A DNA stretch of 64,000 nucleotides. It comes from Apus apus (lineage: Eukaryota; Chordata; Aves; Apodiformes; Apodidae). A program made the position numbers and the translations under genes. The notes under the pieces are model-generated. The model ran no database searches. It saw only the letters and a program-made list of their open reading frames with translations, and was not told the origin of the DNA. Below, piece after piece: positions 1 through 8,599 of the stretch. The DNA lies in contig NC_067285.1 of the NCBI RefSeq assembly GCF_020740795.1, positions 16,546,001 to 16,610,000 of the forward strand, in the 5' to 3' direction. Position 1 is the stretch's first letter, and the number at the start of each line of letters is the position of its first letter.

Positions 1-1890
1 CCAGGCCCCTGATACTTTCTCTTGGGGGACCGAGCCTGTCCGACCCCGTCCCCGGCAGTCCCCGGTTTGGGGGACGCACGAAACAGTATTTGCACCAGCC
101 TTCCCTAACCTGACCTGATTTTGCTGTCCGCCCCGTGGGCAGCGCGTCCCGGACGGCGGCGGGGGAACTTCGGGGCTGGCAGTGGGGCCGTCGAGAACTA
201 GTGGGGTCCTTGATTTTTCAATTTTTTTATTGACCTTAGAACTCCTCGAAGGCGGGGGATTTCACAGAGAGCGAACGGGAGTACAGGGCCCCGAAGTTAT
301 TACACAAAATAATGAGTTCTCCAGGCGATCCCCTCGGACTGAGCTTGTGGCGGTGTAGGGGTGCTCTCATCCCGCCCCGCCGCCCTCCAGAATTCCCAGA
401 TTAGCAAGAAAACTTGGGTGTGTTTCAAATGCATTCCAAGAAAATTAACGGGAAAGGGTTTTGTTTTTTGTGGTGTTTTTTTTTTTTTGTAGGTTTTTTG
501 TTATGGGCTTTTGGTTTTGGTTTTTTTCCCCTTGTTTATTCGGGAGTGTATTTTCCCTCTCTCTCCCGAGGTTTTTAAGATAAATTGGAGTGCTTTCCAG
601 AGGGAACCTGGAGAAGAAATAATAGAATTATTAGAGCACTGTCCTGTTTGCAATGATCTTGTGGTGTCTACAGCAGGTTACGTTAAACGCCCGTTAGACA
701 GTAAAAGACAGTTAAAACTGTATTCATTGCAGCAATACTGGTAATAATGTATTTTATCCGAAGCTGCTTTATCTCCCTCACAACAGAAACTACAAATAAA
801 ATGTATGTTCCAAAAGAAAGGGAAAAGGTTTTATTTAATCCAGAAAATAATTAAAATCTCATGTATTTTTATTGGTTTTAGTATCCAGCAGAGTGAAAAT
901 ATTGAAACTCCGAGACCCCTTGCATTAAAAAGTCACAACTGTTCTATTTTATTAGTTCTGACTGTGTGAAAAAAATTATAAGGACAACATTGAAAAAATA
1001 CAGGGTTTAGAGCCCCAAATGGCCATAAAAACAATAAAATCAACTATAAAACCTGCACTAGTGATATTAAAAAATTATGTAGTTCAATAAATGTGACATT
1101 TCATGAATGCGGATTTAATAGTCTCCAACCCGTGGAAGGAGGAAGGCTAAGGTCTAACAATTGAATTTGAAAGGGGCGGTGCTGTAGAACTGCAAAATTA
1201 AGTGCTTCATTTTTCTTGTTAGGGATTATGCAGTGGTAGTGGAATGTAATAACTGTGCCATTAAAACTTCCTTTTAACAAGGCCTATTGCTGGCATAAAA
1301 GTCAGAAAAGAATAATCTCTTCCTCTATTTATTTGTTTTCCAATAATACAGCAAAACATGTTTGGTTGTTTTTTTTTTTCTTTTTGCTTAAACTTATTCT
1401 CCGGATTTTGAATCGACAGCTTGTAAAATATTGTGGGGGCCCTGAATACTGCTGCCTCATATCATGCACATCGTTATTCCAAAGGGCAACGGGTCATCGG
1501 TTTACTGTACATTTATTAAGTAAATCAAGCTGCAAATCCAACACTTCCAGATGAAAACATTAGCTAAACCCCTTGGAAAGAGCAATGCCTGGGAGACTGA
1601 GCACAGAGAAAAAATAATCAAAACTGTCAGCTCGCTTTACGTGTACCTGATATTTACAAGACACAAGACCACGCTTTAAAGGTGAGTTTTGGCATTTGTT
1701 AACAATGTAAAGAGAAAAAACGCCAACCTCCCTATATTATTAAAAATATATATATTTCCATTTCACCAACACCCTTTTGTCTTGCTCTGAGACTCTCACT
1801 TATTAAGATCTTCGTGGGTTTGAACTAGAGACCATTTTTCCTAAAAAAAAAAAAAAAAGAATTAAAAAAGTAGGTTAAACCAGCACCTGC
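1..1890. other. 5' flank of HHEX, non-coding
   Basis: I see no gene here. The first 400 bases are moderately GC-rich; the rest is AT-rich with T and A homopolymers (around 480 and 1843). The short open frames have no recognisable domain, lack plausible splice partners and look random. Upstream regulatory DNA of HHEX is likely but cannot be shown from this sequence alone. Confidence 0.6.
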
Positions 1891-2854
1891 TATTCCTTAA
1901 CAGCTTTCCGTGCTCGCTGTCGGCTCAGAGGCGTGTGAGACAGGGGACGGGCGACCCGGCGGGGTCCACGGATACGTAGGAGACACCTGCCGCCTCCGCT
2001 CCCACTGAGGGGTAGAAGGCGGCGCCACCCGCTGTCGTCAGGGCGAGTCCCCGAGGGGGGCGACGGGGAGCGGGCAGAATGGGGGTCGCTGCCCCCTCGC
2101 CAGCAGTCCGGCCGGCAGCGGCGCTCGGCGAGGGGCAGCCCAACCCCGGGGCTGGGAACGGGAGCCGGCAGCGCCAGGGCAGAGCGCACGTCTCTCCCCC
2201 GGGGGTGGCGGGACTGAAGGAAGCACCGCCGGGATTTTAAAAATCAAACCGAGGGTACCCAGGTGGCGCTACTCGGGCCGCCGCGCCGCCCGCCCCCGCG
2301 GGGCTGCCGGGAGCAGTGGGCCCAGCAACGCGCACCAGCAGTGCGGGGGCTGCTGCCCTCGCCGCCCCTGTGCCGGCCGTCGGTGCGGAGCAGGAAACCG
2401 CGCCGCGCTGCTCAGCGTCCCGCTGGGATCTTGGCCTTGTTCTGGGGGACGGGGCAAGAGCCTACGCGGCCCCCGCTCCGCGGCCGCGCTCCCCTCCCTT
2501 CCCGCTCCGCACAGCCAGGCGGAACGCCCACGGGGACCTTTCCAAAGGCTCGCAGAGCACAGCAAGCTCTGGGGAGAAAGCCCGCGCACCCCCTTCCCCG
2601 GCTCCTCAGTCAGTCCGGGGCCGGACCACGCTGCTAGGGGTCAGCGCTCTCCCCTGTGCGGAAGCCCTAAATCCGGGTGGCGCTGTGTCGTATCCGGGTA
2701 GAGGAGCGGGAGCCGGTGGGGGCAACGCCGAGCCCTCTGGCCGGCGCCGTCGAACTCCAGCTCCGTGCCCCCAGACCCCCCGCGTAGTGCCGTCGGGGAC
2801 CCGGCGGGTTGCGGATCGCGTCCCACTGTCAGGTCTCTTCTGGGGTGCGGCGAT

Positions 2855-3010
2855 GGTTGATTGGCGCCGCGGGGAGTTTGCTCGGGGAGGCGGGGGGAGT
2901 GTTTGCCGGCGGGGGGTGGTTTCCCCCTTCCCTGGCCGGGCTCATTGGCTAGACGTAGCCGTGGCAGGAAAGGGACAGAGACCACGCGGGCTCCGCCCAG
3001 CGCCAATAGA
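2855..3010 (+). promoter_or_regulatory. HHEX: HHEX core promoter with three CCAAT boxes
   Basis: Three NF-Y-type CCAAT boxes lie within 150 bases: inverted ATTGG at 2860-2864, inverted ATTGG at 2944-2948, and forward CCAAT at 3003-3007. A CTCCGCCC GC-box-like element sits at 2991-2998. No TATA box is visible. The boxes end about 135 bases before the start codon, so transcription probably begins between about 3010 and 3100. The exact start site cannot be read from sequence. Confidence 0.6.
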
Positions 3011-3141
3011 AACCTATCGAAGGGTAACCCGAGCCCAGAGAAACCCGCGGCGGCGGTGCCAGCACCGAGCCGCCGCGGTCGGAGCCGGCTTTCCGCAGGG
3101 GCGGCCGGGGGCGCGGGGGGTGCGCGGGCGGCTGCCGCGAG

Positions 3142-3526
3142 ATGCAGTACCAGCCGGCGGGCGCGGCGCCGGCGGCCGCGGCCCTGGGCGTCGGCGTCCC
3201 GCTGTACGCGCCCACGCCGCTGCTCCAACCCGCGCACCCCACGCCCTTCTACATCGAGGACATCCTGGGCCGCGGCCCGGCCACCGCCCCGGCCCCCCAC
3301 TCCCTGCCCGCCCCGCCGCCGCCGACGCTACCGTCGCCCAACTCCTCTTTCACCAGCTTGGTGTCCCCATACCGCACCCCCATCTACGAGCCGACCCCCA
3401 TCCACCCGGCTTTTTCCCACCACCTCGCCGCCACCTACAGCACCGGCGCCTACACCGGGCCTCTGTACTCCTTTCCCCGCGCCGTCGGCGACTACGCGCA
3501 CGCCCTGATCCGACAGGACCCCCTGG
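3142..3526 (+). CDS. HHEX: HHEX coding exon 1
   Basis: This exon encodes residues 1-128 plus the first base of codon 129. It carries the proline-rich repressor region, including the eIF4E-type motif, the eh1-like TLE motif and a proline run near residues 56-60. The donor is CTGG|gtaagc. The ATG at 3142 begins MQYQPAG, the conserved HHEX N-terminus, which decides the start among the overlapping GC-rich frames. Confidence 0.96.
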
Positions 3527-6500
3527 GTAAGCCATCTCCTCCCTGCCCCCGCCCTCCCTGCCTGCTATGTGCCGCTTCCATCCCGTCCCCGTCCCGCCGT
3601 CGGAGGCTCGGGACTATGGGAGGTTACTGAAATCTGCCCCGCTTCCTCGCCTGCCCCGCCGCCGCTCCCCCAGTCTCCCGCCGGGCCCCGTCTGATTTAC
3701 AGTAAACTTAAGATGTGCCTCGCTTCGGCGCTGGCAGCGAGACCACAGTGCGCGGCCGCGGTGACTCAGATTTGTTTTCCTTCAACCAAGTGACTCTGAG
3801 AGTGTCCTTAGTAATGTCGCGTGTGGTTTTGGTGGGGAGTTTTAATTGTGCTGGGAGATCGCATGGCAGATCTGAGCCTTTTCCTGCGGATGACTTGAAA
3901 AACAGTCGGGAGGCCAGCTCTGCTCGCCGGGGCCCCCGCGGCTCCTCGGCGGGTCGGCTCGGGACGGATCGGGTCGGCGCCCCGGCGGCTGCTTCTCACC
4001 CGCGACTGGGGGCAGCGTGCCCGCTGTGGGGGCTGAGCCCCGCGCCTGGGCTGTAGCACTTGGTCTTAGTGATTGCAAAACTGGACCTGACTCACCACAT
4101 TTGTGCAGTGAAAGAGGCTGACCCTTTCCGTTCATACAGGAAACCTTGAGCTCTCGATAGGAGTAAATCTGGTTTCAGAAGCTGTTAAGTGTTTTCCTGG
4201 CCGCCTGAAGCAGGCTCTTCCCCGGGAGTCGTGCACATTGCTGATTACTTTATCGACATCCTCAATACAGACAAATTCAGGAAACACTCGACTTCTGATA
4301 GCCGGGATCCGTTTTTCTGATATTGTTCATTTCCTCTGTGTGGGATGTGACTTTATGACAGCTAAAATAACCAGTTGCTTCCTATTTTTTGAGCCTGTTT
4401 TGCACCAGAATTACTAAAGCCTGACGCAAGCAAAATCTTGAAAAACAATGCAGCAAATTTCAAAGGGTGCAGGCAGCAAGACAGAAAGACAAACACGGTG
4501 ACTCAGTGGCACTGGCCAGAGCCTCCGGCCCCGGGACGCGGCTGCCGCTCCTCAACGGGGCTGGTTCCCCGACGTATCACTGCCTTCACCGCCTCGCCCC
4601 GCACCGCTGCTCCGAGCCGGGGCTGAGCCTGGGGACATCCCGCGGCCAGCGGCGGGCCAGCCCCCAGCCAGGAGTGGGGGGCTTGGTGTACTTCTTGGCC
4701 CAAGCGGGTGAGCGCCCCGTGCCTTCGTGGTGGCACATACCCCATGCCCGGCCCCGCACTGTCCCCGCTCTCCGCGGGCACCCGGCTACTGGTGCGGAAA
4801 GACGGAGACGGTTTCTTTGCGGCGTCGCAATGAAAGAGCAGAAGGAAGCAAAGGTCTTTTTTTATTTATTTATTTTTCTCTCTCTCTTTTTGCGAGATAG
4901 ACCAACAGGAAACACATTGACGGAAATGTTGCCAAAGCCCGTAGAGTGGCTTTAACTGGTCTCTCTGTTCGGAGGAGGTAAAAAATCAGAGAAGGCGAAA
5001 GATCAGACTAGGAAATGGGGGAAATAAACTCAGGCAAAGGAAATTAACGGGCCCTGGACCCTGCGCGCCTTGAGGAACGGGCTCAGATAGGGGCCCCGGC
5101 TACCCGGGCACTCGTGTCCACGGCCAGTCGGTGACCCTCGGCGCTGTGCTTCTTTTTGAAGGGAAGCCGCTGCTGTGGAGCCCCTTCATCCAGCGGCCGC
5201 TGCACAAGAGGAAAGGTGGGCAGGTCCGCTTTTCCAACGACCAGACCATCGAGTTGGAGAAGAAGTTCGAGACACAGAAATACCTCTCCCCGCCTGAGAG
5301 AAAGCGCCTGGCCAAGATTCTGCAGCTCAGCGAGAGGCAGGTGAGGCCGTGCCTGCTCCCTGGCTACCGCACTTAATTGCCAGGCAGCCCCCGGGGCCGC
5401 CGGCGCCAGCCGTCGTGCGGTGCTGCCCGCACACCGCTCTGGGGAACCCGGCTGGCTTGGGGCCGGGGGGGGAAGGGCTGGCTCTTGTTTTCTGTTTGTG
5501 GCTTGGGTAAGACTCCTGCTGCTTACCGGCTCTGAGACTACCCAGTGCCTTCTCTCGTTGTCGTTGCTTAGGTCAAAACGTGGTTTCAGAATCGCAGAGC
5601 CAAATGGAGGCGCCTAAAGCAGGTACGGGGATGTTTCCGTTTCTATAGAAATCAGTATTTTAATTGTCTTATCTTACCCCGTGCTCGCCTATTCCAGGTT
5701 GTATGCAGAAGTCATCTGAAAGGCTGTTTAACCTCTTCACCTTGATTAAAAAGACAAATAGTCATGCTGGAATCTATGAAGGCTCGTTCAGGCAGCACTA
5801 ACGTTAAAAGCTCCTAATGTAGTTCCTATATCAATTATGCCCAGCTTTCACACACTGCCTATTAAAACTCCACGCTAATTGTTTTGTAAACCCATATGTT
5901 GTTTAGCCAATTAGCGTGGAGAAGATAAGTAATTGTCAGTAAATTACTTAGGCAGTTGTTTTGGAGAAGAATATTTACTGGTCTTTTAAATCGCCCTCTC
6001 TTAATAAACACAAGTTGATTTATTCTGCAAACTTTGGAAGAGGTAGGTACAAATGCCTTGTTTGTTTGGAGAAGCTGCATGGAATATTGAGTAGCTTTTA
6101 CTTTTCGTTTACAAATAGTTACAAGTATATGAGGCTGAACAGTGGAAGCAGTTTCCCTTCCCTTAAAAATCACATTTAAGCAGATTTTTACTTTTTTTTT
6201 TTATGGCCTAGAGAGCCTGATCCTGCTCAGTTCGGCCAGATCGAGGCCCTTTAGCTCAAAGAGCTGTGAAAAATCCCTGCATTGTGGCCCAAGTCTGGTT
6301 TCAGTAAGTGTGACTTACTGACTTTTACTGGTAAATCCAGCTATAATAAGAAAACTGATCACAGTGCCATGCTCTGGATAGAATTGTTCTGTGACCTTTC
6401 CCCAGGGTTAACCTGTATTTCAGCTGATTTTTTTAATGGAACCCTTTTACTCTGGCAGGAGGTGGGCTGGGTCCCCAGTGGTGCCCCTGTGGTGGGGCTC

Positions 6501-7486
6501 AACTCAGGCTGCCGTCTGGAGAGCTCACTTGGGATCTCGGCCATTTTAAGTCATTTCCTCCTTTTCATTCAGTTGCATCCATTTCTCTGAGCCCGCGTGG
6601 TTGTATCATGGGTACATGTCTCTGCCTGCTTTCTCTTGAGAGTAGCATTTCATGGCCCCTTAGGGGACTGTGCTCTCCAGACGGCTGCTGACGCAGGGCT
6701 ACTCCTGCGTTCAGAAATAGGGTTTTGGTTTGGTTTGAATGGTGAGTGTTTTAATGTTCAGATTTAGCTTAATTAGTAATTTTTCTCTGATTGCTCTTGA
6801 GCCACTGGTGGATTCGGCCTTCCTCCTTTTGGCGTTGGGTGCAATTAAAGAAAGATCAGGGCAAGAGGAAGCTGCGTGTTGGTGTTTGTAGACTCATAAT
6901 AAACATTTGCTTTGCTAAAGACAAAAGTTCAGAGGTTCCTGGGCTCCGGCAGCTCCTGACTCTTTTGAAGTTGCTGTGATAACCATCGCCAAGGAGCCTT
7001 ATTCAAGGCAGCGGCTCCCTGTGACTGCCGAGGAGTGGGATCAGAGCTGAGCCCTTGTGTGTGGCTGTGCCTTCACCTTGCCCTCTCGCACTCAGGCAGG
7101 TTTATCGGCAGGAGGTCTGAGGAGGTAGCAGGACACCTGACTTTTCCTACAAGAAACCCAAGGTGGTTTTCCCACTCAGGACAGCTGGAATTCCCAGGCC
7201 TCCTGGCTCTGTGTTCCGTATTTCCGTATAAAGCAGGCTTCTTTCATTGCAGGAGAACCCCCAGGCCACCAAAAAAGAAGAAGTAGAAGGTGCTGATGGC
7301 CACAGTGACCAAAGGCCAGAGAGCTGCCCGACCCCTGAGCAGAAGGGTAAGGAGGTCTCCCTGGATGGCTCACAGTACACCCCCTCACCAGCCTCACAGG
7401 AGGACCTGGAGTCAGATGTCTCCGACGACTCTGATCAAGAAGTGGACATTGAAGGCGATAAAGGCTATTACAATCCTACCCACTAG
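3142..7486 (+). CDS. HHEX: HHEX homeobox transcription factor (spliced, 4 exons)
   Basis: The coding sequence is join(3142..3526, 5162..5340, 5572..5622, 7253..7486), 282 codons plus stop; human HHEX is 270 residues. HHEX/PRH is a nuclear homeodomain protein, mainly a repressor, needed for anterior endoderm, liver, thyroid, blood and endothelium. The order is: a proline-rich N-terminal repression region (residues 1 to about 144), the homeodomain (about 145-204) with the WFQNRR recognition helix, and an acidic Ser/Asp/Glu-rich tail. Motifs visible are YAPTPLL (22-28), matching the eIF4E-binding YxxxxL-hydrophobic pattern, and FYIEDILG (36-43), the Groucho/TLE-binding eh1-like motif. Ser171 and Ser185 occupy the positions of the CK2-phosphorylated serines of human PRH. 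All introns are GT-AG, frame is kept throughout, and no damage is seen. The start codon has G at -3. Confidence 0.97.
3527..5161 (+). other. HHEX: HHEX intron 1
   Basis: This is a 1,635-base GT-AG intron in phase 1. It mixes GC-rich CpG patches (about 3.9-4.06, 4.5-4.8 and 5.04-5.16 kb) with AT-rich DNA (4.1-4.45 kb), and has a T-rich/CT-rich tract at about 4858-4892. No extra exon is recognisable. Confidence 0.9.
5162..5340 (+). CDS. HHEX: HHEX coding exon 2 (first part of homeodomain)
   Basis: The 179-base exon follows acceptor tttttgaag. Its first two bases complete Gly129, and it ends on a codon boundary at Gln188. It encodes [17 protein letters not shown] and homeodomain helices 1 and 2, including the [18 protein letters not shown] segment. 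Human HHEX has Met where this copy has Ile181, a conservative change. The donor is CAG|gtgagg. Confidence 0.97.
5572..5622 (+). CDS. HHEX: HHEX coding exon 3 (recognition helix)
   Basis: This 51-base exon encodes exactly 17 residues, [17 protein letters not shown]: homeodomain helix 3 with the invariant Trp, Phe, Asn and Arg contacts. It follows acceptor gttgcttag and precedes donor CAG|gtacgg, both in phase 0. Intron 2 before it is only 231 bases. Because the length is a multiple of three, skipping it would keep frame but remove the DNA-reading helix. Confidence 0.97.
5623..7252 (+). other. HHEX: HHEX intron 3
   Basis: This is a 1,630-base GT-AG intron in phase 0. The segment at about 5800-5945 is dense in homeodomain-type TAATTG/CAATTA cores, with a forkhead-like TGTAAAC, an AGATAAG GATA site and a perfect inverted repeat, and looks like an enhancer (listed separately). 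The rest shows no exon. Confidence 0.85.
5868..5930. promoter_or_regulatory. Candidate intronic enhancer with 14-bp inverted repeat
   Basis: Arm CTCCACGCTAATTG (5868-5881) and its exact reverse complement CAATTAGCGTGGAG (5908-5921) flank a 26-base spacer containing TGTAAAC (forkhead-like) and CATATG (E-box). AGATAAG (GATA) overlaps the downstream edge, and TAATTG follows. HHEX itself binds ATTA/CAATTA-type sites, and GATA and FOXA factors are known Hhex activators, so this composition suits a regulatory element. Function is inferred, not shown. Confidence 0.45.
7253..7486 (+). CDS. HHEX: HHEX coding exon 4 (acidic tail)
   Basis: The exon follows acceptor ttcattgcag and ends at TAG 7484-7486, giving 77 codons plus stop. 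It begins [10 protein letters not shown] and ends in the conserved acidic block [24 protein letters not shown] followed by YYNPTH. The middle ([12 protein letters not shown]...) is the least conserved part of HHEX across vertebrates. The acidic tail acts in activation and dimer contacts in the PRH literature. Confidence 0.97.
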   Translation, partial: ENPQATKKEEVEGADGHSDQRPESCPTPEQKGKEVSLDGSQYTPSPASQEDLESDVSDDSDQEVDIEGDKGYYNPTH

Positions 7487-8319
7487 CGGCCCTAGGGGAA
7501 GAGTGGACCCTAACTTGGCTTGCACTTTACCAAGGGCTGGTGTGGAAGAATATTATGCTACAGGAGAAAACCTCCACCGTTCCACTGAAAGAAAAAAACC
7601 AACACCAAACAGACTCATTTTAAAATAAGCAAAAGAAAGAAATACGTATGTTCTGCAGTCAATTGTTTTGCAGATCTCTAATTAGGTTAAAGGAACATGG
7701 TTTGTATTTAATTATTTGTAAGATATATTTGTACATTAATCAATGTTCTAACTGGAATATAATACTGCACCCTGTCCTTACTCACGGGGGTTCCGAATCA
7801 GCTGCTGTTGGTGATCAGGCAAAACTCTAGCTAGTGTGGAAGTGAGTATGGATTGCAGGACTAAGCCCTTTCTGTGTGTAAACAAATATAGTTTAAATAG
7901 ATTAATTTAAACGCCTTTTGCAAGCAGAGAAACATGTTCTGTGAAATAGGGATTTGACTATCCCGACAAGTGCCTTATGCTCATACCCTTTTACCTGCCG
8001 TGGTGCTCTCTACTGAGACATCCCTCCATTCATCAGTCTTCAGACAGATTCATTTTTCCTCTTGCATGAGATGAAATGTGCCTTCTCAGATTTTTGAGGA
8101 CTTTGCCTTGCAATCTGGATGGTTCCATTTGCAGGAAAAAAAACTGCACATTTCTCTCCTTGAAAATTTCTAGCGCTGTTTTTCTACAGATTTTGTATTT
8201 GAGAAGAAAATGCGGGGAGTGATAGGGCCCTGCTGCAGGAGACACTGGCATCAGCTATGAGGGATAAGTGAGGCACACAGCCGTGGGAAGATAATGCCTA
8301 TTGTATACATATCTGCTTC

Positions 8320-8386
8320 TGTACATATTAGTTTTCTTTAAAAGTCTTGTGGTTTTATACCTCACATTGTTCATATTTTGTACATA
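8320..8386 (+). promoter_or_regulatory. HHEX: Paired Pumilio response elements in HHEX 3' UTR
   Basis: TGTACATA occurs at 8320-8327 and again at 8379-8386, 59 bases apart. Both match the UGUANAUA consensus and lie within 150 bases of the poly(A) signal. PUM1/2 binding would lower mRNA stability or translation. The motif match is seen; the function is inferred. Confidence 0.5.
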
Positions 8387-8460
8387 TTTGTTCTATGTTA
8401 GAAAAAACAACAAAAACCAAGCAAAACCTGGTATTTAATTTTTGATGGACTTGTCTGTTA

Positions 8461-8466
8461 AATAAA
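8461..8466 (+). promoter_or_regulatory. HHEX: HHEX polyadenylation signal AATAAA
   Basis: This is a canonical hexamer 975 bases after the stop codon. It is followed by a modestly GU-containing stretch (tgctggctgtcc) suited to CstF binding. It is the only canonical hexamer I saw in this 3' UTR, so it probably sets the transcript end near 8480. Confidence 0.8.
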
Positions 8467-8599
8467 ACTAAACTGCACCACCTGCCATGCTGGCTGTCCA
8501 GTTACTGGCAGGAGGAATCCCAAACCTCAACACCCCCTCCTTGCCAACAATGTCCCAGGCATCTTGTGATCAGGCTTCTCCCTCCGGTACCGGCCGGTA

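Larger units (their letters stand above)
1900..3700. promoter_or_regulatory. HHEX: CpG island spanning HHEX promoter and exon 1
   Basis: The sequence turns abruptly GC- and CpG-rich at about 1.9 kb and stays so through exon 1. This is the usual promoter type for a developmental homeobox gene. The long open frames on both strands here, including a 404-codon + frame and a 219-codon - frame, are by-products of high GC content. Further GC-rich patches continue into intron 1 (about 3.9-4.06, 4.5-4.8 and 5.04-5.48 kb). The boundaries are estimated by eye. Confidence 0.8.
7487..8485 (+). other. HHEX: HHEX 3' UTR
   Basis: About 1 kb lies between the TAG stop and the poly(A) signal. It is AT-rich, with two Pumilio-type UGUACAUA elements near its end (8320-8327 and 8379-8386). 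The cleavage site is estimated at 15-25 bases after AATAAA. Confidence 0.75.

Noticed and set aside
2316-3530. 404-codon + frame through the HHEX promoter and exon 1
   Set aside because: It runs in a different frame from the HHEX start at 3142, has no domain, and is explained by CpG-island base composition.
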